Below, one piece after another: positions 15,001 to 27,800 of a DNA stretch of 64,000 bases. The stretch's first letter is position 1, and each line of letters begins with the position of its first letter. The notes beneath the pieces were generated by a model, which was not told the DNA's origin, ran no database searches, and was given only the letters and a program-made list of their open reading frames with translations. This stretch comes from Adiantum capillus-veneris (taxonomy: Eukaryota > Streptophyta > Polypodiopsida > Polypodiales > Pteridaceae), in NCBI GenBank assembly GCA_014529385.2, contig CM043962.1:47737098-47801097 (forward strand), in the 5' to 3' direction. Both the position numbers and the translations under genes were made by a program.

Positions 15001-15860
15001 GCCCCACTGTAGCACGTCATTGGTAGGAGGAGGGCCTCACAGTCGAGTTCTTGGCAGCCTTTTGGCAGAGGCTGTGGGACTCCAGACAGCCGAAGCGCGT
15101 CACTTTGATTCAGTTGCTGGTTGCACACAGAGCCACAGCAGTAGGGAGTTGGCTTGTGCATGGTGGTCTCTCCGCCGCATGTGCAGCATGTGACCAGTTG
15201 GTGGAGAGGCAACGTCATTGTCTTTGGGACTGTGCCTCGGCCCAGAAGGTGTGGCTACGAGTTCTTCGGCTGATGCCTGCTCTCTCCACGGCTCGACAGT
15301 ACACTTGGCGGGCAGCGGCTTGGTCCACACTCACGGGCCCGACACTTCAGTTTGAGCTATCTTCCACCAGCAGGATGATAGTGATGCACAGGAGTGGTGC
15401 AGTGAGAGAGAGGAGTGTTGGGAGCTTATCAGTGGCCTGACACTTTGGTTCATCTGGCGGGCCCGCTGTTTCCGCATCTTTGAGGCTCGCCCTGTGCCAC
15501 CAGCAGAGACTGTTCGTGACTTTTGGCTAGAGTTGATCCATACTCTCAGAGGACAGCTTGAGGGACTACATGGTAGCTCCGACCGCATGCGGGAGCGCCG
15601 CGAGGCTTTCCTTCGACTCTGGCGCCCTGGGCCTTTCTTCACCATGGTCCAGGGGGTGCTCAGATGGCACTACTGTCCACCTGTGTGGCTCTTCCCTCCT
15701 CCCATCTCTTGATTGAGCGTCATTGTATATATGTTGTTTTTTCATTGGGAGAGTCTCCCCATCATGCTTGTTGTAGCCCTCTCTTGCAGAGGTGGATGTA
15801 GCCCTATGGGCAGTTTTCATTAACTAATAGAAGGATATTTTTCTAGGGAAAAAAAAAATT

Positions 15861-15898
<38 letters not shown>

Positions 15899-18800
15899 TT
15901 CTTGGTGTACCCATAAACTCTCTTGTCTCGGATTAAATGCCCCAAGAGTTCGTGCACCACCCCACTGAGGATACTTCTCATATTCCATTGATAAATTCCT
16001 ATCCAACCTTGAAGTTTGTAAACTAGCTTGAAAAGCCTTGACTTTAATGCTTGAAAGTGACTCCCCTCCTTGCTCCTCCAAGCTCAATCGTCTATATAAG
16101 CTTAAAGAGAGAATGTATCAAGTGCCATGATAAGACCCAATAAGGGTCGTAACGTGTTGGCCTGATTAATACAATTTCTCTTTGCTAAGCTTCTCCCTCC
16201 CTTACTTGTTTTTGTAAAATAGTTCGCACGTTGAAATTTTGTTACGTTTTTCCTCAAGCCTAATTTCTCCCAGATTGCCCTCCAAACAAGCTCATGAACC
16301 AGGGATCTCTATAGATTCAAGAATGTTTGATATATCGGTCAATGATTGTCCAAATGCCATCACGCCCGCTCTGAGTCTTGGGAAGATCAAAAATGAAGTC
16401 CATTGCTATATTCTCCCAAGGTGAGCTAGGAATAGGTAAAGGTTGTAGGAGACCTATGCCTTCTACCAATCAAACTTGACCTTTTGGCATACCAAACAAC
16501 TACGAACAAACTAGTCCACATCCTTTTTGAGACTCGGCCAATAGAAATACTTTTCTACACCTTTCAAAGTGGTGTCAATGCAGCGATGGCCCGCAAAAGA
16601 TGGACAATGATACTCTGTCAAAACCTTGTTCCTCAACCCCCGAGTAACACACAACATAGTCTTCTGTATTGAAGAACCTTCCTTTAGAGCATAGCGCAAC
16701 TGTCTAGACCCCCACTCTGCAACCGGTCAAAGATATCTGCAAAATTTGGATCTGTGGCGTACTGATCAACCATATCCTCGAAATTCTGATGGTGAACCGC
16801 TGAAATAGCCAATATCTATGGCTTGCAAGACAACGCGTCCGCCACCCAAGTTTTTCTTTCCCTTAACATGAATGATCTGAAAATGAAACTACGATAAAAT
16901 ATTTGCCCATCTCATGTGTTTGTCCAAGAGTTGTTTCTGGGACAAGAAGTATCTCAAATTTTTGGTGATCAGTCAACATGTAAAATCGGCTCCAAGTAGA
17001 AAATGGCACCATTGAGTAGAAGCATGGAAAACCACTAATAGCTCCTTTTCATAAACCCGTGCAATCTCTACCTTCATAAGCTACAACATGGCCCTCTTGC
17101 ATTAAGACCGTTCCCAAACTACGACCACATGCATCATAGTAAACCTCAAATAGCTTTTGTAGATCTGGTAGTACCACTTGGACCCGTCATCGACTTTTCT
17201 TTTAGAGTCTTAAATGCCGCGATCTCAGATGGTCCCAAAGAAAAAGGAACCCCTTTCTGTGTCAAAACATGTAATGGAGAAGCAATCTCCACAAACTTTT
17301 GAATGAGCTGCCGGTAATATGAACATAAGCCAAAAAAGCTAAGAACTTCATGTACACTTTTCGAATTTGGCCAATCTCTAATGGTTTCAACCTTGGCCGG
17401 GTCCATGTTTACATCCTCCGCAAAGACGATGTGTCCTAGAAAGTGTACCTTTAGCAAGAAAAACTCGCTCTTTTCCCATTAACCACCAAAAAAAATTAGA
17501 TTCTTCTCTTGTAAGTGATCTTTAATACCTTATGGATTATGCTTTGTAAGACTGAGCGATGAAGACGGGAGCACGTCCGATGCACGATGGAGTAATGGTG
17601 GGAGTGACTGATAAGTCCGGGATCGGGACATGATTCTTTAGTAAAGTTTCCAGTAAACTTTGAAAGCGCCACCTTGCTCTATATGCTCTTTGGTAGAACC
17701 GGTATGCTTTCAGAAAGCACACGCCTGAAGCTCTGATACCACTGTCACGGGGGACGACACCACGTGCCAACGGAAAAGAACAGACTGAACAACTTTAAGC
17801 ACTTCAAATAACACTAAACTTAAAGAGATGCACGACACACAAGACGGAGAGTAGCGGAGTTCCACCCCAAAGAGCACTCGCCCCAAACCTTTGCGCCCCT
17901 TTTGGTATTTCTTTATATTGCTTGAACTCAGTACATTGTCGGTACTCCACCCTCTGCACCTTCATGCACAAGCATGCCAGAGAATGAGTCCTTGGCTCAT
18001 ATTTAAAGGCCCAAAAGCTGACGCTGAAAATCAGCCACCACATTTCACGAAAAGCTGTACAGTTGCCACATCATCAGTGTAAAACGCAAAAATCCATATA
18101 GGTGTCAACATGTCAACGTAAATTACGGGTCGTCCGTAAAAGCCTGTTGTAACAAACTTGAGAACCCAAGTCTAGATTCTGTCGCGACAAGAGAGAGAAT
18201 CATTTAAAATACTTCACAACTTTAAAATTACAGTTCAATTTGGTCGACACGGCCCGGCGTAGTTCCGTGCCCAGAGAGATTGGCCCCAAAGACTGGTACC
18301 CCTTTCGGTATTTCTTTTATATTAACCTTTGAGCAAAGTACAACTCTCGCAGGGTCCTCCGCTCTCAGACTCTGCGTCCAGATGCTTTGAGAAGTGAGGC
18401 CCTTAGGGCTCTTTTATTCTTACAAGGGATGCCAAAAGCAGAGCCCCAAAATCAGTTAAACTCAAAAGCAAACTATCCCAAAAGCTTTTAAACTTAAAAG
18501 CAAACGTTCCAAAAGCAATTGGTCCTCAAAAACTGGCAAAAAGCAGCCAACGCAAATTACGGAATTATGTACAGCTGCCACGTCAGCATGTCAACGCGAA
18601 TTGCGGGCGTACGTACAACTGCCACGTCATCAACCAGTCTGCGTAATTTTCGGCATGCCACGTCAGTAGTCAACGTGTGTGTGTGTGTGTGTGTGTGTGT
18701 TTTTTGTCTGGGGGCCTGCCACGTCACCAGTTTGTGACATACCCCCCCCTCTTGAAAGAATTGTAATCGCCCTCGATTACGCCTGCAAAACAGACAAAGG

Positions 18801-21800
18801 CCATAAACTATCTTAGTAGACACTAATTGTTAGTACCGACGCACTAGACACGAACATCTAGCACTTGTACAAAGACGACAATCACATCACTGTACATGAC
18901 ATCACATGACGATCAATCACAATCAAATTCATTCCAAATCTCAGACAATGACTGCAAGCAACGTATTTAGTAACCACATCTAGATCCATTCTGGACCTCA
19001 TTGATGTCGGGTTAACTAATCCCATATTGCGATCATGTCTATAGAGATATTTTTTTAATTTATTTTTTTCGACTCAAGCACTGTCGTGTGCAAGTAGTCA
19101 TTCGCCTCAAGCACTATCGTGTGCGAGAATCGTTCGCCTCAAGCACTGTCGTGTGCGAGAATCATTTCCGGGGATCCCAATTTATCACTAAATTCATACT
19201 GAACAAAGTGGTCCAGTCATTCATTCCATTGAATCAGTCGTGATTCTTGATTCGTTATCAGGTTCATTAGGGAGCTGTCACTGCTCCATTTCATTCTTAA
19301 TTCTGCTCTTTTTCCAAAATTAACAGATTCTTTCATAAAACATTAGTTTTATTCAAAATTTAAAATCATCTTCCAAAAAAGTCTTGTTTCATAAATTCAT
19401 AAAGAAAAATAATGCTCGTTCAAAAATCTGTTCTGGAACGAGCATCGCCTCATCTTGATTCCTGTGCCCTTTTGGGGCACTGTGTAGCGATATGTCCTTG
19501 TTCTCCACATTCAAAACACTTTCTTGCTTTAGAATTCATCTCTTTGGTCTTCTGTCAATGAAGGTCGTCTATCTCTTCGTCGATTGTTTCTGCTATGACT
19601 TGTTGAAGGTTCATCTGATGGGTAAGTCAATTTACCCGAATGTATAGCAAATCCCCGCTTCGCGTGTCGCATCAACTTTTGTATAGACTCGAACTCCCTT
19701 TCGAGATAATAGTCTCGAATTTCTTTGGGAAGCCCACAACAAAATCGTTAGATCTGCTCCTTGAAATTGATCTTCTCAAAGGATGAAACAAGTAGAAAAA
19801 TTTCCCAGAATCTTTCACAGTAAGAATCCTTGATTGGCTCTGTAAAAATGCTTTCTTTTTGCATAAAACATGTGATCTTTCCGTCGTTTCTTGTCCTTCC
19901 TGTCCTCATCACTCGAGTCAGAAGAAGATGAGGTGTCCGAGTTGTCAGAAGATGAGGACGAATTGGGTAATCCTTCGAAGCATACACGCTTCTTCTGCTT
20001 TCTGGCGTTTTCAAAAGTGGATTTTTGACCCAAGTAACCGGGGAAATTAGTTCCCTTGTTACGTTGCTTCAGTTGCTTTTCCGACGGCTGCTTCATGTCC
20101 AAAAGCTGATTGATTTGGGCGTGGACCACATCATGGAGTTCTTCTTCAATAAACATTCTCGGAGTAGGGAGGCTTCTTGATCGCTAGTTTGATGGGTGGT
20201 TGTGTGGCTTTTCCACTGGGTGTGCACTTCTGCGATGGATTGCTGAGACAAAAATTTTGCAAATTTTGGATCCTTCGCAATTTTAATCATCTGCTTTGTT
20301 GCCTTGTCAACCTACTGTCGACGTTCCATCTCTTCAAGTTCGTACTGAGTAGGCCGAGGTGGGCCGTACTCTTCCTCTGTTTGATCATGAGAATCTTCTT
20401 CATGATCTCCTCCCGCATTAGCAGATGCAGAAGAAGTCGACTGATTCTTGCTGGAATCTATAAGTAATGTGGGATTCTTTATGGCTTTATGCCCTGTACG
20501 ACAGAGCGATGAAGATGGGTATGCGCCCGATGCGCGATGTATGAAGGGTGGGAGTGGCTAATAAGTCCGAGGTCAGGACCCGAAGAAACCTCAAATAACA
20601 ATTTCCAAGAGTGCCCTGTCTGCAATTTGATAGAACCAGTATGCTTTGAGAAAAGCACTTGCCTAATGCTCTGATACCACTGTAACAAACTTGGGCACCC
20701 CAAGTCTAGATTTTGTCGCGACACGAGAGAGAATCACTTAAAATACTTCACAACTTTAAAATCACAGTTCAATTTGGTCGACACGCTTCGGCGTAGTTCC
20801 GTGCCTAGAGAGATTGGCCCCAAAGACTGGCGCCCCTTTCGGGATTTCTTTTATATTAATCTTTGAGCAAAGTACAACTCCCGCAGGGTCCTCTGCTCTC
20901 AGATTCTGCGTCCAGATGCTCTGAGAAGTGAGGCCCTTAGGACTCTTTTATTCTTACAAGGGATGCCAAAAGCAGAGCCTCAAATGCAATTAAACTAATA
21001 AGTAAGAGGTCCGGACCCGAAGAAACCTCAAATAACAATTTCCAAGAGTGCCATGTCTGCAATTTGATAGGACCGGTATGCTCTGAGAAAAGCACACGCC
21101 TGATGCTCTGATACCATTGTAACAAACTTGGGCATCCCAAGTCTAGATTCTATCGTGACACAAGAGAGAATCACTTAAAATACTTCACAACTTTAAAATC
21201 ACATTTCAATTTGGTCGACACGGCCCGGCGTAGTTCCGTGCCCAGAGAGATTGGCCCCAAAGACTCGCGCCCCTTTCGGTATTTCTTTTATATTAATCTT
21301 TGAGTAAAGTACAACTCCCGCAGGGTCCTCCGCTCTCAGACTCTACGTCCAGATGCTCTAAGAAGTGAGGCCCTTAGAGCACTTTTATTCTTACAAGGGA
21401 TGCCAAAAAGCAGAGCCCCAAAAGAAGTTAAACTCAAAAGCAAACTGTCCCAAAAGCTTTTAAACTTTAAAGCAAAAGTTCCAAAAGCAACTCGTCCTCA
21501 AAAACTAGCAAAAAGCAGCCAGCGCAAATTACAGAATTCCATACAGCTTCCACTTGAGCATGTCAGCACGAATTGCGGGCGTCCGTACTGTAACAAACTG
21601 CTGACGTGTCAAAGCCTAAAGAATGGAGCCAACTTACAGATGCCGGCCGAGGGGCCTAAACCCTAAGAAGAACAAGCAACAGAAGAAGTGTCACAAAGTG
21701 ATGACATGGTTGCCCGAGTGCAGAAAACCCTAACCCTAATTTTTGCCTGAAACCCTAATTCTGGAAACCCTAACTGCTGAAACCCTAATTCCAGAAACCC

Positions 21801-24800
21801 TAACTGCTGAAAACCCTAATTCTGAAAACCCTAACCCTAAAACCTGCAAACCCTAATTCTGGAAACCCTAACCCTAAAACTGCAACAGCGTGGCTGATTT
21901 CCGAAAATTGCGCTAGCATGATGACGTGGCAGGTTGTACGGATTTCCGTGATTTACGCTTGCAGCTTTTGGCATTGCTTTTTGGACCAGAAGCTTTTGAG
22001 TTTGAAACCTTTCTTAACTGTTATTTTGGATCAGAAGCTTTTGATTTTGAAAGCTTTTCATGTAAACTGCTTTTTAGGCCAAGGGCCTTTAAATATCAGG
22101 CTAGGGCTCATTCTCTGGCATGCTTCAGTACGAAGGTGCAGAGTCTAGAGTACCGGCTTGTACTATGTTGATGCAATAAAAAGAAATACCGAAAGGGGCG
22201 CCAAGGTTTGGGGCCAATACTCTCTGGGGTGGAATTCCGCCACTCCGTGTCGCGTGTCGTCTCTCTCTCCATTTCAGTTCGGTTGTTATTTGAAGTGCTT
22301 AAAGTTGTTCAATCTGTTCTTTTCTATTGGCACGTGGTGCCCGCCTTGTGACACGTACAGCTACCACATCATCAACCAGTCAGCGTGATTTCCGGCCTGC
22401 CACGTCAACGTGTGTGTGTGTGTGTGTTTGTCCGGGCGCCTGCTACGCCACCATTTTGTGACACCTGCCACATCATCATCCTCTCGCCCGCCATTCTTTT
22501 GAGTGGGTGGGTGCTTTATTTTGATGCCTTTTGGTCACCTGAGCCCCATCGGACGCAGTCCCATAAGTTGGTGGGAACTCCTCTTTAGAAATAGGCCACT
22601 CGACAAGACTTTGCAAGTTGGTAAAACTTCTTTTGCTGCTTCTTCTAGGGGTTTCGGGAGTACTTGATCGATCTTTTTACACATGTGTCAACCTACAGTT
22701 GACGTTTGTACTCCGGCCTAGTAGAATTCCCCACCAAAAATTCGCCTAGATCGACATTGGTTTCTTCAATTCCCAATTTGGAACTCAGCTTTTCTTTATC
22801 TCCCCGCAAAGAAGTGTGGTTTCCATCAGATTCTCTGCAAGAACCGATGTGTGTTGCAAAAAGGACCGGATCCTCCGTAGAAGAAGAATTGTTATGTGCT
22901 CTGATACCAATGTTACAAGCTTGAACACTCCAAGCGAGAAATCAATAGTAATACACGAACAAAAGCTTCAAAATCACTTGACGAGAGAGAGAAAGAGAGA
23001 AGGAGAGTCAACACGGCATGGTGGAGTTCCGAGCCAAGACGGCATTGGCCCCAAAGATTCGCGCCTCTTCCGGAATTTCTTTATTATTATGCTCCCAAAC
23101 TACAGCTCCCGAGGCTCCAACTCTCTCCAAGACTCCCGAGGCTCCAACTCTCTCCAAGACTCTGCGTCCATATGCTCTCCGGAAGAGTGGCTTAAAGGGC
23201 ACTTATAAACAGTACAAGGGATGCCCAAAAGCATTAAAAGCACCACCCCCAAAAGCATCTGCTACCAAAAGCTCTCGCGAAAATCTACCAACAGCCAGCA
23301 ACACGTAAAACGTGGAAATCCGTACAGCCTACCATGTCATCACAACAACACAAAAAACGTAGAATTCCGTACAACCTGCCACGTCACCATGTCAACGCAA
23401 TTTACGGGTATCGACAGTCAGAGTTCAAGCTTTTGAAAAATCGGGTTTAGGCCCCTCCGCCGGTGCTTCATAAGTTCTTTAAGTTGCCATCTTCTTGGTT
23501 CAGTGTTTCTTGTCCTCTCGGCCATCTTTAGGCCCCATCGGCCATCTTCTTGGTTCAGTGTTTCTTGTCCTCTCGGCCATTCCTTTCCAATTGGATATGC
23601 CACATCATCACTTTGTGACATGAGATGTCTTGGGGAGAGCCTTCTCCGCCCCCTTCTTGACCATGAACTCTCCTGGTTGTTTGGGAAGCTTGGCGACCAG
23701 AGACTTCATTCTAGTCATGACTTCTGCAAAAGTCTCATCTGGTTGAAGCACTATTTTGCCAACTCATTCAAAACCTTCTCTTGAAAATCACCTAGTCTGA
23801 AAGCTTCACAGAACTGTCGCCTTAGGGTTTGCCCAAGTCCTAGAGTGGTTCTCTGCAAACTGGTTGTACCATTTGTCTGTTAAGCAATCCAAAGTGAACG
23901 GAAAGAGCACTAGGTAGGCATCTTCTCTCTTTAGGCCCCAACCTCTGCAGAGGGATACAAACCTCCTAGCATGGTCATCTGCATCCTCTGTGGAGAGTCC
24001 CTTGGAAATCGGAAACTTTATGTTCACCTTGGCCAATATGCTTGTCAGCTCCTCCATTGCTGCCTGCTTAGGAGTCTGTTGTAACACAGTTGGTGAAAAG
24101 TGTAATTGGGAAGGCGACACATATGGTGAGGAACCGGTTGAGGGAGATGCATGAGAGGGTTGAGGGAGTGGGGGTGGAGGACTTCTACTCGGCAAGAAAG
24201 GTTGGTGCTTTTTGTGGTAGTATTGCAGAGGGCTCCGTAGTGACCCACCCAAGCTCCAAGCACGAAGACCTTTGACCCACTAGATCAGACTAGACTAGAC
24301 TACTCCAGCTAGACAAGGGCGAGAGACTAGACCGGCTAGATCAAGTTGGACGAGGCGAAGACCAGCTAGACGAAGGTGGACCACACCAGGCTAGAGCAGA
24401 CAAGTCTAGACCAACAGGCTAGGCTAGGTGAGAGACTAAACTAACCAGCTTCTTGACCGTGTACACTTCGCGGAGTGAGATTCCAATTGAGGTCCCACCG
24501 GGCGAGCCAAAAATGAGAGCACCTGCAGTAGGAAAAGTGTGTCGTGCTCTCTACTGTGGGTGCTCCTCAGTGCAGTGTGCAAGAAACCTCACTCCAACAG
24601 AATGAAAACACTATAGAGCAATGGAACAAGCAAACTGAAAAGACACAACAATAGACTCCAAACTCAATGGAATTTGACTAACTCATGGAACTAGTACAGA
24701 CTTTGGCTTGCAGCACACTCAGCTACAAGCCTAGGACTCACGAGTACAATGGGGGTGTCGAGGCTCTCAAATGTACAGGGAGAGTGCAGATGTGCGGTGC

Positions 24801-27800
24801 TAGACTGAACACAATACTCTACTCATAGAAACTATGATGCATCTGAGACTACCATGTCTACTAGACCACCACTCCCTGTGTTCGCCACATGTCACTGCCC
24901 GGACAAGAGTCCACTCGATGTGAACCCAAGACCAACTGTAACTGCCTGTCCAGTGCGACACTGTAGCCCTGCTACACAGTGTTTTTTGAAACACTCTTAT
25001 GTCAGGAATCAAGATACTCGTTTATGTCAATCAGTAGGTTGGACATCCACATACAATCATTGAAAAGTTCTCATTTTTTACACAAGGCAACTCAAAACAA
25101 GTGACATGGGAGTCCCTAGATTTGCAAAAATGGTAAGACAATCAAAGAGAAGTAGGTTATTCAGCCTACCAAAACGCAGATTCTACAAATTAGAACTTAT
25201 AAAAACAAGGGTACAGCTAGCAAAACAAAGGTACAAAGGATAACCTCTTGTTCGAGTTTAAACAAGTGCCGATTAAAGTACTGCTGCAGTCTCTCATTGG
25301 CATAGTTGATACAAAGCTGTTCAAAACTGTTTTTCTGAAAGGTCACCCAATAATTACAACCCAACCAAGGGCCAAATCTACAATCACTGAAAGAGGGAGT
25401 TTACCTCAAATGATTCAAATCCATAAATATCCAAGATAGTTATTGATTTTCCAGTGCGACGCTTTCCAGCTTCAAGTGACTTGTTGATACGGTCAACAAG
25501 CCAATCAAACAAGCCTGCATAAATAGCTTTTGCTAATGCATCCCTTGAGTCGACTGCCTGGATGAAGAAAAACATGACATTAAACCTGGCAGCTGTCTAG
25601 TCTCATTCCATAGCAAGATCAGTGTGCATACCTACCTGAGAAGCAGTCAGCTTTTGCACTATGTTTTCATGCCCAGCCCGGATCTTACGAGTACAAAGTG
25701 CATTCATAAGATGATCTTTGGTGCATTTTAATAGCTCTGCAGCATGGAAGACGGCTGCACCAGGCCAAACAAACTTTGTTTAAGACTTCGGAATGTTCTC
25801 CACCTTGACAAAAGGTGATGGCAACAATATTTATATCACTGCTAGAAAGTTCAAAATGTTCAAACTACATAAAGATTCACCATTGGGTTGCAATCATTAT
25901 AAATTTCAAATTCAAAGGGCAGCGTGTAAACTTAGAGGGGCATGGGCATCATTGTTCTTCTTAATGAGAATGTACATTTCAGCAGAAGCATGTACAATTC
26001 CCAAACATGGTGAGGGCCAAGGCAAGCAACCAAAATTCCTTTTCCTTGATTACTACCTGTAAAGACATCTTTCACACCGTTACAAATCCCTTTCTCGTAC
26101 CCACCTTACCTTGACAAGGTCCAGAACCAAGGTTGAGCTAAAATCCTAGCAAGGTAAGATACATAGTAGTTGGGACAAGAACTACCTGTATGCTGGGGAA
26201 GGTAGACTATGTCTGATTGATCAAAGATGGCTGTATGCTAAGAGGATTTATAGTAAGAGCTGTTAAAAGTTGGATCTTTGCTCACAAGCTCGTGGAAAAG
26301 CGCATGAGGCTCAGAGGATAAGAGAAGAAATCTTTAATGCAGAGGAAAATCCACGGCAAACAATTTCTTTAGGAGGGGGAAAACACACAAAATCATGTTT
26401 CACCACTACATGATCTTTGAACTTCACGAGGAAAATCCACAGAAAAGAATTTCTTTAGGAGGGGGAAAACACACAAAATTATGTTTCACCACTACATGAT
26501 CTTTGAACTTTACGAATCATTCTCCTACTACACCTTTTATGTGAGCATACCAAAGCTGTGATCCATTCAGGCATGTAATAATCTTAACAAAACTAGTGTG
26601 TCAGGCCTGCCCTAAGCTTAAATAATATTCAGAACAGCGCTGGAGGGAGAGGACAAGCTCACCCTCATTATCATCAACAGAAACGTGGTTTTCGTTATCA
26701 ATAACTGAAAAGGTGACATTTCCAAGCCATAGTACTGCAGCAAGCATAGCAAAAGCACTGTTCTGATCTTCTTTGCTGATTTGCACGACATTCATTGCAT
26801 CCTGCATTGGATTTCAATGGTTGACAAGAGACGCTTGTAATATCCTTCGAGAAAGAACATGCCATGATATAAACAAGCATACCATTGTGACTTCAAACCT
26901 CAATGCATCATCTACATTGTCAATCTGTAGACAGTTGCTTTGATTGAGATACTGAAAGTGTTTGGCAGGCCTCAAACTGATCCGCTCTGCCAACAGAAAT
27001 AATGAATGTAGATGGCCATGTATTATGGAAAAAAGAAACAAAATCCAACAAACATTGAAACTGGTTGTGACCAGCTCTCAGGTACCTCTCAAGGCCTCAT
27101 CTGCACCAGCGCACAATTGGTAAAAAATATGATAAGAGCGTTCTCCTACTGCCTGCTGAACAACTCGTGACTGATTTTGCCAGCAACAAATTAAATATTA
27201 ACATCTCTTGAGAAAATGAGTCCCCACAATAATAAATTTCACTTTGACCCCACTAATTACCTTCTCAAGAAGATCTTCAATGTCAGAGCCACACCCCAAT
27301 ACAAAACGATTAAAACCATTAGTAAATGACGTGAATTAATTGCAGTACTAGAGTTAGAAAGGACATGCAAAAACCTCACACATAATCATAGGGCATGCAT
27401 ATCTCCTGCATCACAAGAAATGATGTGCTTTCATTTCTGAATTAAACTACCGCTGTAAGTATTACTTGACAGGACTACAATGTCTCTTACAGGTCTGAAC
27501 TTTCGCGCCACAAATTTTTCCAGAGTCCTCAAAGAAGATATCTATAAGCTTTCCCTGCAATAACACCAAACCCATCAACCCAACGACCTTGCAAGCTGAT
27601 TTTTTACAGCAGCGTGTTTGCAACTTGAGCGTACTCACAAATCGGCTAGAGTTGTCGTTCCTCAAGGTTTTGGCATTTCCAAAAGCCTCTAGAATAGGGT
27701 TGGTTTGCAAAATCTCATTTTCTACTCCACCACCTCCACCAACTGCCGCCAGGTATTGCATAGCAATTTTGGCAGTTTCTGTCTTACCTGCACCACTCTC

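Larger units (their letters stand above)
8830..15855 (+). mobile_element. Nearly full-length L1-like LINE inside myosin intron 14
   Basis: Order: leader, ORF1, ORF2, 3' UTR (ttttcattaactaatagaag...) and a poly(A) of about 10 at 15847-15855. Ty3 integrase sequence lies on both sides (to 8253 and from 16248), so the LINE probably jumped into a Ty3 copy. The 5' border is approximate and I could not find a clean target duplication because an AT repeat follows the tail. Confidence 0.8.
18148..22463 (-). mobile_element. Ty3 element C, non-autonomous, with both LTRs and target duplication
   Basis: 3' LTR 18148-18739 (tgtaacaaac...tttgtgaca) is followed by a polypurine tract on the minus strand. The 5' LTR is 21118-22463, with a primer binding site at 21105-21116. 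Flanks are CCTGT (18143-18147) and CCTGC (22464-22468), a 5-bp target duplication with one change. Internally only gag-like remains are seen; pol is absent. A segment of primer site, leader and partial LTR is tandemly duplicated. The nested insertion makes the 5' LTR look longer; without it the LTR is about 576 bp, close to the 592 bp of the 3' LTR. Confidence 0.85.
2826..25244 (-). other. Giant 22.4-kb intron (coding intron 14) of myosin VIII, filled with nested mobile elements
   Basis: It separates KLEQE (exon ending 25245) from EYMSEGIDW (exon beginning 2825), two segments contiguous in all myosins. Both splice sites are canonical and the phase is 0. Only the first ~100 bp and last ~250 bp look like original intron. 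The 10-bp direct repeat ACTCTTATGT occurs at 2929-2938 and 24993-25002 and may be the target duplication of the first insertion. Confidence 0.88.

Noticed and set aside
17730-17741. tRNA gene suggested by the TGGTATCAGAGC sequence
   Set aside because: Only the primer-binding match is present, always beside an LTR edge; no cloverleaf follows in any copy.
21727-21876. Chromosome end or interstitial telomere from chromosome fusion
   Set aside because: Motifs are spaced and irregular, and the block is enclosed by LTR ends with a target duplication.
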